64,000 nt of DNA from Cyanoderma ruficeps (lineage: Eukaryota; Chordata; Aves; Passeriformes; Timaliidae). The notes below the pieces were generated by a model. The model did not search any database. It was not told the DNA's origin and worked only from the letters and a program-made list of their open reading frames with translations. The stretch spans positions 13,186,640-13,250,639 of the forward strand of contig VZDJ01000594.1 of assembly GCA_008694505.1 (NCBI GenBank). Direction: 5' to 3'. A program made the position numbers and the translations under genes. This document shows, in pieces, positions 1 to 12,914 of this stretch (positions are counted from its first letter, which is position 1; each line of letters begins with the position of its first letter).

Positions 1-2278
1 TTTATAATTCTGGTCAGACCACTAATTAATTGCTGTGTTTGTTCTTTAATACCTGACCAATTAGCATAAGTAAATAACATGGGTAGAACAACATGGCATG
101 CAGGGCTAATAAAACTGCTGCAGTGGTTTTAATTGCCAGCTTAAAGCCCTGTGAAGACTTTAGTGCAAAAGGACAAGAAGAAGGAAATAGGCTGAATGGC
201 TAAATTATAAACTACCTCCATAGGCTCCACTTCCAACTTGTGGACTACTTGTAAAAGGTCTACAAATAATAATATATTTTAAAAATCTATAATGAAATCA
301 GGAGGGCTGATGAGTCAACAAAAGTTGAAGACCAGCCTCTAAGCAAGAACTATAGCTGGGTCCAGATCCTCAGTACTGGGATCAATGTATTTCCAGGCAG
401 ATTCCTATGTCTGCTGTTCATTTATTTTACTGGCTCACTATATAAAATTACAGTGTGGAAAGAGCAGGAATGTCTAGGGAAACCTTAGATGTCACTGTAA
501 CAGCCCTGCTACATTTCTAAAGCTGTGTATATGCATTAACACAATATTGCTTTCAAACTAAACCATATCCTGCCTCCTAGCTTGGCTTCTTACCCCAATC
601 GCTGGTTCAGTAAGGCAGGTACATGGTTTCTGAAATAGAATCTCATATACCCAAACTGCTTGGCCAAGGAGTAAGGCCTGTTCAGAGGCCTCTGTGTAGA
701 AGTGCCCTCAGTGATGGGAAAAGGTAGTAAAAGCCCAGGAGGCATTAGAAAAGAGGGTGGGGCTTTTGATGTCTTTATGGGAAGACGGAAAAATTGAGTG
801 GTCAAATATGAGGATGATGTTTCTCACAGCAAGAGCTAAGAAGCCACACAACTGTCTTGAGGAAGCACCATCACTGACTCATTTCAAACTAGTCCGAACA
901 AATTAAGAGAGAAAAGAGAAGCAGGCAAGCCTGGCAACAAGATTTGAGCTACAACATTGCTTGATCCAAAAAACTGTTGGCCTTTCTTGAGTTTTCTTTG
1001 ATTCTGCAGAAGCTTTTAATAATTTTATGGATTTTTGCATAAAACAGCTACAGTGTCACATAAGGTCTCTATTAGCAGCTCTCCCTCTAAAGACGTGTCA
1101 GCAGTTCTGGTGGGACTGCACTCAAAAGGGTTGGGGCTGCAGGCATTTCATACACCATGGATATCTTCCATCATCACTCTTGGTGGAAGATGGGTTCAAA
1201 AATGTGGTTTGTGGATTTGCACTTCTCTTAATGTGAGTTGCCTTTCTCTATTGAAAAACAGGCATAGGTGTTACGGGCTGATTCTTCCACAGTTCTCTTC
1301 AGCTCAGGCTTTGCAGCTGCTACAATGCCCAGTTTAGGTGTTGAGATACAGTTCTCTTGACCATAATTTTAAAGGCCTCAAGAAACTAAAAACCTTTAAT
1401 GGCTGTGCAGCTGACTTTGTGAGCTAAATCTACCATTTAGCATGGAAATTCCCAGGTGTGAATCTCTGGTATTTTCCCTAAGCTGGGGATTTCTGGAATT
1501 TTCAGGGTGCATTGGGGATGTGCTCTTCCCTCAGTGTGTTCTAATTAGCTAGTTAGTTACCTGCCTACATGGATACTTACCATGCATGGAAACCTGGCCA
1601 CTACAGGAGCTGGCTACCCAAGCAATGCACAGCAGGATTTAGATGTTTGCAGAGAGAATCTTACAGGCACACGGCCTCCACACTTATGTGTACAGACCTC
1701 ATGTGAAAGTTTAACACCAGGTTTGACCCCACAGTTATAGGACACAAGAAAGGCTGTTGGAAGCAGCGGGGCAGTTACAAGGAACATTTGGTATGAATTT
1801 TCTCTTGTTTTGCAGTTAATGAATCATTCCTGAGCCTGCCCTACTACTATTCTCATTTCAGTTTAGACTGTTGGGAAAAAGCGCATGAGGAGACAGAGCA
1901 GTCTCTTTTTATGTATTTAATTTGGTTGGACAGAGACAGAGGGAAGATGGGCTGTGTATTAACTGACAACATTCTTATCCAGTACGAGTTTAGGCTTGTC
2001 CTCCAGGCACTTTATCTCTAAATTCATAGGCTATTGTGAAGCTATAATGTTACAGGGGTCCCAGAAAGCTTTTTCCTTTGCTGTGACTCAAGCATGAAAC
2101 CTTTGAATAAACCCTGCAAGGAGTTGCAAGTATGGCTCTTGCAGCAGGGTACAGTGCACAAGAAACTTCTGTTTACCCTTTCCTGGAAATTGTTTTCTTC
2201 AGCTCTGACCCTCAAGTGCAATGTACCTGATTCACATAAACTCTCATGGTAAAATTTCTATCTTCTTACTGTCAGTTA
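1..2278. other. Unique AT-leaning sequence; first 220 bases CNE-like
   Basis: No gene or transposon was recognised. Bases 1-220 hold several TAAT/ATTA homeodomain-type cores (actaattaattgc, ccaattagcat, gctaataaa), a texture common in conserved non-coding elements of vertebrates. Conservation itself cannot be judged from one sequence. The open frames at 590-805 and 1027-1337 are short and unrecognised. Confidence 0.3.
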
Positions 2279-2405
2279 AAAAAAAGGAAAAGAAAACAAC
2301 AGCAAACACATACAAGACACACACACACACCAAAAAAACAAACAAACCCACAAAAAAACCTACCAAAAAAACCACCTAAACACAAGACCCACCAAAACTG
2401 CAAGC
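2279..2405 (+). repeat. A-rich low-complexity tract with (CA)n and (CAAA)n
   Basis: This run consists of A with scattered C. It includes a short (AC)n at about 2320-2331 and repeated aaacaaac/ccaaaaaa words. No LINE or SINE body was recognised upstream, so it need not be a retroposon tail. Confidence 0.85.
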
Positions 2406-5400
2406 TAAGGCATCTGAAAAATAAATTAGGCACTTTAGGCCCTTTGGTAGTGGGGTCAGGTACCTGGGTTTTCTCTGCTGCTATCTCCTTCTTGGTTTCT
2501 TATGGTGATGATCCAGATAAGGAAGAGAGCTCTGTGGTCATTCTAGTAACTTCTGTGTTCTGCAGGGTTAACTCCTCTTGGCTTTAAACAACCCAAATGC
2601 AGAGCATCAACAGAACAAGTAAAAGTGCCTTTCTGTTAATTGCATTTTTTCTGAAGGAAAAATAGATCCACATTTTTGTGCAAAAACATCAGCAGAACTT
2701 AGCTGACGTATATAACTGTGTTTGAAAGCCAGTTGAGGGCACATCCCACGAACCAGGAATGGGTTAACTTTAGAGAACTATTGAGCTAGGCATGACCATT
2801 TATGCTGGCCTTCTTCTAGGAAATTCCCTGCAAGAGAAAATTAGAGGCAGAGGACAGCGTGTAGCCATAATCAAAGCTTATTTAGTTTGGCACTTTCTCT
2901 ATCTATCCCATCTCTACCAATCTGACTTGCTCTGCTGTTTTCCTTGGCTGGACCACTATAGCAGTTATTCCTCAGATATATGTAAAATTTCAACATATAC
3001 AACCAGTGCATTTGCTGCTTTGTCCATCCTTTGTGTATCAAACTTCAGGGAGTGTTTTTGAATAAGATGAATTTCCAGGTTTGGCTGGAATTGTGCCTCA
3101 GGGCTGGGTGGATACCCAGAGAAGTGGTTCTTCTAGATTTTGCGTGAGAGAGGAGGCTCTGCCTTTTCTTTCACGTCTTAGACTTTATAAATGCACACAT
3201 CATCATCCCAGTAATAATGAATAATGCCCAGCTGAGGTACCAAAGAACCTTTTTAATTTGTGAAAAAATGACCCCTAGGCAGAAATCTCACCAAAACAGC
3301 TGAGAATAGAATCCAGGGCATGACGGTGTTTTCCTCCTATTAATGAACAAACTTTATATTTTAATATTTTTTTTTTCCAGAAATGATTGCCAAACACCAT
3401 AAATAAACATAGCATTCTGCACACTAAGGAACTGGATTGACGTTAAATGGTATTTCATACCATGTACACTTTAATTAAGTCATGATGACCTGGATTCAGT
3501 GGGTTGACACGAAGGAGAATTAACTCTCCATTCTAATAGTTCTACTGCCAAGGACAAATTCTCTGTTACATCGGTGTGACTCAGTTCAAACAACAAACAG
3601 TCTTGCAATTTAAAATCCCTGCAGGCCCTGGTAAAGTTTCCCCAGTTCTTGGATAACTTCCTTTTTTCTCCTTGATGTTTTTCCTTAAAGTGAGATATTC
3701 TGTTGCTTTGTCCTGATTTTCCAAGTAACGGGTGGGTCCTTATACTCCTGACAATAAAGTTGCCTTCCAAATATTTATCACATCAAATAATGTACTTTTC
3801 CATGTTATTAATCCTGGAGAATCTCCATATTTCCATTTGGTGAATTACGTTGTCTAATATGGACAGTTATTTCCAGATTTAATGTCAGATTTAATCTCAG
3901 ATTTCTGAGATTTCACTTTTGTAACATATATTGGAAAGTGTATAAGGAAAAGAAGGAGGGTTAAACTCAGCTTTGTTCACTTTTTGTTGTTAACATTCAT
4001 GGGGTTCTGCTCAGGTCAGTGGGTGTAACTCAGAGCAGAACTGGACACACTTGTATGAAACTGAATGATTTAAACTGGAGATGGATGAACCTTCAGAGCA
4101 GCCGTGCATATAGTCTCCTGAGAGATAGAAATGAAGTTCTTTTGGATTCTGTCTGGGTGGATGGACTATCCATTGAGTTCCATCATACAGACTCACTTTG
4201 GTTCATATTGTCATTGTGTATCAGATGTCTTCAGCACATTATGGAATTTACTGAGTTAAACTAAAAATAGCATTAGTCAGAGTTGGTCAAGTTTCTCAAC
4301 TGCAGCTCCATGCTACAGGGGCATGAGCTTGCCTCTAGAAATCTCCCAGTTTATCCTGGAATTTGTCCTTGCCTTTGTCTGAGAGGACCAGAAAAGGACT
4401 CTGCAGTCCTCTACTGAAAATAACATAAAGTAGGGTGAAGTTCAATGACAGACTTTGAAAGCTGGAATGAACTTTTGCACTTGTCCCAGGTCCTGGTGCT
4501 GCAATAATCCAGGAAAGCAGAATATTTTCCCCAGACCTTCAAGTTTTATCATACAAGTCTTTCTTTAGTTTAAAATGTATAAATGCATGGAGGGATGAAA
4601 ACTGAATCAGAAAGACAACAGGGTCTTGCAATGTGTCCTGTTCCCAGCATTGGGCAGAAGATCCCAAGGAAACAAGACATTTGGTGACTTGGCTTGCAAC
4701 ATGTCTGCCTGCTTTGGTGAAAGCAAATATTACATGAGCTGGTTTTGCTGCAGAAGATTCTGGGAACAATCTGCTGTCTGGCTTTATTGACCTGGAGTGT
4801 TTAAAGGTTTTAATGTGCTTCTGGAAGGCTTTGAATCCACCTGTGTGGCAATGCCACCACTAATAGTATAAGGATGGCTTCCACACTTTGCAGCTGGCTC
4901 CATGTTTCCCAAGCACTGTTGGTAGACTGGATAATTCTAAGTGCAAATGACTTTGAAACCAGGTCTGTTCATAACCTCTGGAATGGGCTAAGAGGTGGGG
5001 CTGCCCTCTCTGCTGGGATGCACAAGGGAAGAATCACTCCACAGGATTACAACAGGTGAATTCCTTGCTCCCAGACTCTCCTCACCTGCACAGATCAAAA
5101 GCTTTGAAGATACTTTTATTTTGTTCTTATGTTTTAAAGACATATACTTTGCAGGGGCCTTTCTTGGCAGATTTCTTTAAAAAAGCATATTCATGAAGCT
5201 CCTGTAACCCTTACCATATCTCTCCAGGCACAGAGAGCTCTTGTGCACATGCAGCTTTGCCTCTGCCAGAGATTTTTTTCTTATGGTTCTGAATACCACG
5301 GGAGCTGGCTGCTTCTGAAGGCAAAGGCTGGCTTAAAGTCCTTCCCAAAGGATAAAGCTTGTGCACAATATATGATGGTTCCTGCAAGGAGCACCAGTAG

Positions 5401-6555
5401 CCATGCACAGCCAATCTTCTGTTATCCTGCTTCACCCAGGTCTGAGGGGGTCATGACAACTGATACTGTGGAGTCTGCGGAGCTCTGGAAGCTGTGGAGG
5501 GAATCAATTCTGTGGAATGCACTTGTCTCCCTTCTCCATCGATAGCTTCAGACCACACACCGGTCTTCCATGCAGGACAGCTGTAAACACTGCCTACGAT
5601 AGAGCTCTGGCAAAGGCCAGTTGTCCTCCAGTGAATCCAGATGGGTCTCTGAGGAGAACAGCTGTGTGTGAACAGGAAGGGAGAGCTTCCTCCTGCCTCT
5701 TCCAAAACCTACCACTCAACCACTAAATAAATCAACATCAGCAGTGACTCTTCACAAGGGAGAGTGAGCCAAGCCCAGGCTGGGAGTTTACCTCAGTACA
5801 TAGCAAAGGGAGAGGAGCTGTCTGCAGCAAACCAAGGCTTCCCCAATGCAAATCTTTAGGTTGTCACCAACCCATTTCTGCTGTGTGTTCATAAAGCCTC
5901 TTTCCTAGTGCTGTTTGTGCCACCTGAAATTACAGCAAAGACACGGTGTATATCACCCTGTGGAGACAAGGCACTCAGGGTGTAGAACAGGTGAAACAAA
6001 AATTACTTTCAGCTATTCAACAGTAAAAATATCAAGCAGAGGCTTGGAACATTTTTGTTTGGGTAGCGCAGGAGGTCTGACCTCTCCTGTCACTGTCAAG
6101 AGTGGTGGAAGAAAAATCTCTCTTGCGTTTGCACAGAACATGAGGCAAGCGTATAGTGTATAAGTTGCAGGTTGTTTTGTTTTTTCCTTTGCAGGACGTG
6201 TTAAAAAAAAAGAAAAGAAAAAACAAGAAAAAGCTAAGCTTTTGGATCTACTATTCCTCAAAAAGAAATTTACAATTTGTCATCAGACACATCTGAAATG
6301 ACAAAAAACTGGCTTCTCTGGTATCTTCACAGAGCACTATACTGATCTTTCATCATTTTGAAACAGAACTTGAGGTCCTTTTAACATGGATGTCTCATAA
6401 CCAGGCCCTCAAGACTCATATCTGACAATCTCAACTTCCTTTTTCGGGTGTATTGTTACAGCTGCTTAGTTCTCACCATCATCACGATGAATGTAGTGAA
6501 ATTACATTACATTAAAGGGAATTCCATAGGTTTACTTTGTGTTGTGTATGGCACG
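2406..6555. other. Unique non-coding sequence
   Basis: Apart from the 12-bp tandem repeat near 3.88 kb, no feature was recognised. 4.9-5.7 kb carries overlapping short open frames on both strands with no recognisable product. A pyrimidine stretch followed by ttgcag at 6179-6194 looks like a splice acceptor, but nothing coding-like follows. Confidence 0.4.
3874..3909 (+). repeat. 12-bp tandem repeat, three units
   Basis: Units begin with cagattt at 3874, 3886 and 3898. The first two are cagatttaatgt and cagatttaatct; the third is cagatttctgag. Confidence 0.85.
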
Positions 6556-6640
6556 ACATGGCTAGAATGACAAAGTCATTTGGTTTGGAAGGGACCTGAC
6601 AGAGCTTCTGGTCCAGCTCCTATAGCTTGGGGCACTCATA
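6556..6640 (-). mobile_element. CR1 LINE, short 3' end fragment (antisense)
   Basis: The plus strand reads agaatgacaaagtcattt, then ggtttggaagggacc, then a ctggtccagctcc stretch. This is the reverse complement of the CR1 3' terminus, with decayed copies of the terminal ATTCTATG-like repeat at its left end. The LINE is therefore on the minus strand, with its 3' end near 6556. Sequence to its right (6720-6760, ggctggatgggacagcctgg) may be more CR1 but is too diverged to claim. Confidence 0.75.
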
Positions 6641-8007
6641 CAATGTAACAAGGCAGAATTGTGCAGTGCACAAAGTAAGGACTAAACTAAACCGAAGAAC
6701 AAATCATATTCCCTAAGAGGCATCCATAGGAAAGGCTGGATGGGACAGCCTGGCCTTCCTAACACTGTATGAAATGGTCACTCTTGTTTGTCTGAAAAAG
6801 AGATCAGAACACATATTTTCCAACACGATATTTTCCTACTGAAAGCCTTCATTTAAAAGAAATGCATTTTCCTAGAAATATGTTGGTTTGGACGGATGCT
6901 TGTTTAGAAAGAAGAGTGTGAAACGTGAAACTGTAAAGCCAAGTATTCTCAAAGTAAGTCATTTCAGCATATTAGGGTTGGGAGGAGATTACATCTTGAA
7001 AGAACATTTTACCTCTCTTTAGGCTGATTATTAGACACGACAAAGACCTGGAAATAAAAATAACCCAAAGAAATTTCTTACTTCCTGAAAGCTTTGTCCA
7101 GAAGAAAGAATTTGTATAAAAGCTTTCAAATGTGTTGTTGCTTGTCCTCCACTCAGAATGCATCTTGATGTGGATTCAGAAGGCTTAATCCTTGTTTGAA
7201 ACTTGAGAAGAAGAAGCTCAAGAGCCATGGTTCCCTAGCCTGTGTACTTCTCAGTCTTCATTCAAGTAGTGAGACTGCAATTTCCAGACACGAGAGGGGT
7301 TATGATGATGCTTTTTAATCCTCCCTAAATTCTATCATGAGCCAAGGTGGTCCACAGGAAAATGCTACCAGCTGGTATCACAGCTGGTTTTGGTTTTCCA
7401 GTCAGAAAGTCAGGTTCTCTCTCACAGCTCAGTGAACTTGGACAAGATCAAAGTATGGCTGGAGCACAGGCCTCTGGCTTCTAAGGAGAACATAACAGCT
7501 CTCTGGTACCCTTTCTCTAACAGCTGAATTTCACCCCTGCAGAACATATTCAGGATTTCAGCAACATACAAACTTAAAATATTTCTAGGATGTTTTGATT
7601 TTGAAACTTCACCAAACTTCACCATGTCAGTCTCCCTCTAGGACAACTCAGCAAAGAAAATTTTAGCTTTTTCTCATTTGTTTAGATAAAGGGGCAAGAA
7701 ATAGGGAGGAAGAGGCTTGAACTTTTTTGGTGGTTACACAAAAGCATATTTCTCCAGTCAGTCTGAAGCTGTTCTTCCTCATGCATCCAAATAAAATTCA
7801 CATTCAGGCATGGATTATGTTTGGAAAACTTCAACTGACTATGTAAAAGCTCTGAAACAGAAAAAAAATTATGAGAATTAATAAAAGAGTGGTTTAAAGT
7901 GAAAACTCCTCTGCAGCCTTCATTATAAAGCACTGCCAGATGCCTCCTCTAAAAGAATTCATACAAGGTATTGCTTATTGGCCCCTTAGAGTCTATGAAC
8001 ATAAATT

Positions 8008-8050
8008 AAGGTTACTCACATGAGTAAAGCATTGTGGGATCAGACTCTCC
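8008..8050. mobile_element. Fragment of an old amniote palindromic-type repeat
   Basis: The words ggttactcacatgagtaa and gcattgtgggatcagac resemble the half-element of an old non-autonomous repeat widespread in turtles and crocodiles ('...actcacatgagtaagg.ttgcaggatcaggccc'). Only about 43 bp is recognisable. The identification is from memory. Confidence 0.35.
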
Positions 8051-8333
8051 TTTTGCCTGTGAGCATCTGTAAAAAAACCTTTTGGGATAAAAGACACAGA
8101 AGAACTATAAGACCCTTATGGTTGTCAAATACAATTTCCTTTACTTGCATTTTTCTCTTACATTTGGGCTCTGACTTCCATCTGTTTATGGAAATATTTA
8201 GATCCCTCTGGTGTATTTTTAGCAGATCATTTTGCTTTTGCTGCTGCAATATCATTGCATCATCATTCTTGGGTTGCTCAGCTCTAATTCCTTTGCATTT
8301 TTTTTTTAATCTTAAGCTTCAATCATTCCAGCA

Positions 8334-8347
8334 GACACACACACACA
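8334..8347 (+). repeat. Short (AC)n microsatellite
   Basis: Seven AC units are followed by further CA-rich words to about 8420 (cactcacac, gcacacaaag, acacacacag). Confidence 0.9.
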
Positions 8348-9585
8348 AAGTAAGTGCTGTGCTGTGTTTACACTCACACAAACATGCTGGCAAGTTGCAC
8401 ACAAAGACACACACAGACAGCATGGCTTGTGTTAGTGCTGGGGCTTTTTCATTGCTATTTCCATTTGTGAATTATCCTGATAGAGATATTAGGGGATGGT
8501 TGCCCTGGGAGTGAGATTTCATGCTCTTAGAGGTACCTCCCATAAAGAGCTGAAGTCTGAATGTACACCAAACTGTCACTGTCCTGTGAAATTTTTGCTG
8601 TCGCTTTGCTCAGTCAGCCCTAAATACACATGGTCCTGACACATTCTCTTTATCAGTGTTCAGCCCTGCATGCACATGTGCACAGGAATCACCTTCTCCC
8701 TTGACTGAATGCTTTTCTTCACATGGATATGGACTTTCCTTTGTCCAGGAGTTCCTGGACAGTGCTCCTTCCCCACCATGCCTGTTATTCTGCCTGCAAA
8801 CATGTCACAGCTTCAAAAGCTTCCAAACTCAGGAGTCATTTAGGCCGAGTTGCTTACATAGGCAGGAAAGCACCAGGCTGATGGCAGACATAAAGGAGAA
8901 CACCTGCAGTCTGGAAACTCACCTGAGACCCAACAATTCATTAAATAATCCTCTTTGTCCCTCTCCATCAGGTAACACTCACTAGGTTTTACAACATCAT
9001 TACCTCCAGCCGGAGATGACCAGGCACAACCCAAACCCTGGAAGAAGTTCTTAGGTGGACCCTGACGAAAGTCTAGGTGAGACCCACAGGGATACAATTA
9101 GAGCTGATTTCTGCATGAGTGTTTAAGAGACATCAAGAATTACATCTTCTGGGTGAAAAGCTACCCTTTTTGTGATAACCTCAGGGAAGTAAATAAATGA
9201 CTTGCCCCTTGGATTCAATTTCATAACCCTGTATTAGGTAACAAGGTGGAAAATAGAATATTACATCATTGGGAGGCTATGTCATTCTTTGGCCTAGCTG
9301 TGTTAGCTTTAGGAGAGACAGTGATTTGTGACTCATACATAAATAGACCTGCATTCAGGAGAGGTCAGGCTCCTTTTGCACACCTGAGGAGCCTCTGACT
9401 AGGCACTAATGAGCAAACCCATGAAAAGTCAAGCCATGCTCAGCATCTGCTCTTCCTAAATGCCTAAAAATTGTGTTGCCATTTGTAAAATTACAAACCA
9501 CAGTGGTGTATTTATTTTTCTTAGCCTGGACAGAGAGTGTGTGATGCTTGCTCTGGACAAATCAAACAGTTGTGCCTCTCCAAAT

Positions 9586-9620
9586 GCTTTCATCATCATC
9601 ATTATTTATTACTATTTATC
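9586..9620 (+). repeat. Imperfect (CAT)n/(TTA)n stretch
   Basis: Repeated catcatcatc runs into attatttattactattt. Confidence 0.75.
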
Positions 9621-9708
9621 ACCCCTGCCATGTGTTATGTTTCTTCCATGCACAAAGAACAGGCAGATGTTTTCCATCTGCATGACTCCTTAATTTTAGA
9701 TCTCAGGA

Positions 9709-9748
9709 AAAAAAAAAGAGAAAGAAAAATTAAATAAAGAAAAAAGAA
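9709..9748 (+). repeat. Purine-rich A/G tract
   Basis: The sequence is dominated by runs of A with interspersed G (aaaaaaaaaagagaaag, then aataaagaaaaaagaa). Confidence 0.8.
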
Positions 9749-12587
9749 TCCATCAAGAATGAAGAAATGCACAGCGTGTCTGGGAGTGGCACTGACCCTC
9801 ATGTAGAGGTATGTGCATGCATTAGGTCTCTGCAACCAGAGCCAATGGATTTTCCTTTCCTCAGGCCCTTGGCTGACTTGAAGAAAAGGCTCCTGGGACT
9901 GCAATGGATGTCTTCACCAGAGCACAGGTCCTAGGGCAAGCTTCACATCATGAGAACAAAGGACCTGTTTAGGAGGTTACTCTGACCCAAAATGTTGGGC
10001 TGAACGTGCACAGACCCAGAGTAGGTTTCAGGTCTGCCTCTCTCCACATAGACCCTTTTTCATCCCTCTTGCCTCCCTTCAATTTCTCCTCTGCCCATAA
10101 GCTCTTGAGTCTCCAATTCCTTCTCAGCTTCTTTCCCCACCAAGACTCAGTTCTTTCTTAATACCTGATGGGTCAGATGAGCAAAGCTCTTGACTTTCTT
10201 CTCTCCACCATGCAAGATCCTCGTATCAAGTCCAGTGGCCCAGGACAACCCCAAGGCATGAGGAGGTGGAGTTGCCCAGCAGTCTCACTCAGCTTTGCAA
10301 CAGCTGTAGTCTACACTGGCTTTACTGGGAAACTGAAGCTTTGACACTTCCATTAAATGTACATTTTCTTGAAAATTGTCTTCTTTCCACAGGAATTTTA
10401 ACTTTTTGAGGAAGACCAAGAAAGTTTTGGCCTAAATATTTAGGGGTTTTGAGTCTTTTTTTGGAGTATATGGAAGACAAGACATTTGAAAATTGCCACA
10501 ACCAGATTCCAAAAGGAATGGGTTTATTCTGGTTTTTTCACAGTTTTCCCAGAATCATTCCTCTTTAGAAACTTCAGTGTTGATGTGAACACATAGCTAT
10601 GCCATAACCACCTACCAGCAAGACAGCAGGCAGGATACCAAACTGGGCTGATAGAAAGGTGGAAGGATTTGTACAATACTTCAGTTTCCAGAGCAATCTA
10701 GTTGCCCTAGAAAGAAATAAGGCAAAAATAATAAAACTATGATGGAAACAGGAGCTATATTAATAATAATGCTTCATAAATACACATGGCCTTTTACAAC
10801 CATATTACTATCAAAGACCTTGCAAGAACAACTCAGTGCCTCTAGGGCATTTGGAACACAAGATTTTGCCAATAGAAACTTATGTGATTCGTGAGGTGAC
10901 ACTTTAAATTCAGACATCTGGTGGGTTGTGGGGAACGGGGCACTGTGACTGGTATTAATAGCATGTTGCCTCCATTTACTAGTTCAAACAAGTTGCTGTG
11001 TTGTTGTTAACTTCAGAAAGCAACCAGGCTTGTGAAAAATTGAGCTGTTTTCTTTCTGCTTGACATATTGTCGAAGAACTGAATAGACACAGTAACAAGT
11101 TCAGGCACTCTGAAGTGTTTTGGTTAGTGATTATTGCTATAAAGTCCCTGTTTCTTCACCCCCACCACCCTTCTTGCCAAAATGAGAATTTGATGACAAG
11201 GTAACTTGACTCTGCCTTGCCCTTAGAAAGATAGAAAGATTCAAAAATAGCTGTAGGCTTCAGGCTACACAGAAATCTTGCAAAGAAAATTTACTTGAAT
11301 AAGTAAAATGAAAATTTGTCGCATGGAGGCTCTCAAATGCATGGTTGACCTGAAAATCATGAGAAAAAATTGGCTGGGGGTAGGTGCAGTGGGGTGTCAG
11401 TGAGAGTGGACTGTTTCCTGATCTTAGTATCTTTTTAGGTGATTAGAACTTCACCACATTGGGGTGGAAACTCTTTATAATTTTTCTCTCCAGTAAGAAT
11501 TTAATCAGTGTATTTCCAGCCTCAAGAAATGAGGAAAGAAAGAAAAGCAGATGAAACAATTTTATAAAAGTAGGAAAAAAGGGCTAGGGGGAACATCTCA
11601 GTCAAGGTGCAAGTGACAGCAGGACAAGCTGGTCAAGCCTGCCCTGAGAGATGCCTCAGTCCAAGAGTCAGAGCTTTCTAAAGGTCCCAGGTGAGGTTAG
11701 GGATGAGTTAGGGGGAGGCCAATGGCAGAGGAAGAGAGCAAAACCCTGGTCATGATTTGAGCATGTTAAAGGCCAGATGGCCACCTTGTAGCACTGACCT
11801 TGGCAGACATGCAGAGTCAATTGGTGCATAAATTCTGGGATAAGCAGGGAGCTGATCCTGGAAAGTGGAAAGTTAATACTTCAACAGGTGAGAGATCTGT
11901 CCCATTAAGAAAAAAAAATTCTTTGCATGCATTAAATGTGAAGCTCTATTCAGAATATAATCTGTCTGCACTCATTTCTCTGATTATCCCAACCAATTTA
12001 GAGAACTCTTTTTCTCTTCCCACTCCCCACCTCTTTGCATAACCCTGTCTCTTTCTTTACTTCTTTTGTGGCTGCTGCTTCTGATTCCTTGTGACTGGGC
12101 TGTGTGGAGAGGGTCAAGGGAACTTCTTCACAGCCACAGAAGAGGAAAAGAATCACCTTGTTTGATATTTTTCTTTTATCCCTTCAAATTGAGAGTATCA
12201 GTCCCCACTCCCAGCCTTTCGACATGATGGCTTTGTAACAGTGTCCATGAGGGAGAAATTGTTTTATCAACCTTGTGGAATTTCCCACTTCAGTTTACCT
12301 TAGAAAATGTGGGAGGATAATTCCACCTATTAAGCCTTTCCAAGTAATTCCATGATGCTGTTCAACCTTTCCCCATAAATGTATAATGCCAGAGTCGTCA
12401 GCCCAGATACAGCAAGTCTCTGCATGCACTCACTGCATAGACATAGACCATATCTTGGAAAGAAAATGTCTGCATAAGCAGCTTTGCATTCAGTTACTGG
12501 TAGGTAATTTCTTTCCCTCCTGAGATATATTTTCTCTTCTTTCTACAGCAGTACATATGCATGTCTGCATGTGTTTAAATAGATGAA

Positions 12588-12640
12588 ACATTTTATATCT
12601 ATAGCTATAGCTATATCAATATATAGATATATGTATAACA
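12588..12640 (+). repeat. AT-rich (CTATAG)n/(TA)n tract
   Basis: Repeats of tatag and ctatagctata pass into atatatagatatatg. The tract is locally self-complementary. Confidence 0.8.
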
Positions 12641-12870
12641 TTATACATTTCACTGGTTGAGTCACCTCAGGATAACAAGTATTACAGGTCATTTCTTAAT
12701 TCTGAGGAGAGGGTCCAGGCTTTGATGTTGAAGGTCACAGGTTCATCCCTTTGATAAGATGATGATGATAATATGGAGTGGCATGTGAAAAAAATCTCAT
12801 CTCCTAATGTAGCAAGTACAATGAAGTTATAGAACTTAAATTACTTTCCAAGTTTGTTATGATGTTGGGG

Positions 12871-12914
12871 ATTTTTTTTTGTTTTGTTTTGTTGTTTTGG
12901 TTCGTTTTTTAAAT
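12871..12914 (+). repeat. T-rich (GTTTT)n tract
   Basis: A run of T is followed by repeated gttttgttttgttg. Confidence 0.85.

Larger units (their letters stand above)
6641..12587. other. Unique non-coding sequence with minor simple repeats
   Basis: No gene was recognised. The 165-codon plus-strand frame at 8020-8514 starts inside an old repeat fragment and runs through a poly-T and (AC)n zone, so it is not credible as a gene. 9.1-9.4 kb and 10.3-11.9 kb show nothing identifiable. Confidence 0.4.

Noticed and set aside
6170..6230. Splice-acceptor-like pyrimidine tract ending in cag
   Set aside because: What follows is an A-rich run, not coding-like sequence.
8020..8514. 164-residue plus-strand open frame with many Phe, Cys and Leu
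   Set aside because: It starts inside an old repeat fragment and crosses a T-run and (AC)n tracts, so the hydrophobic look comes from low-complexity DNA.
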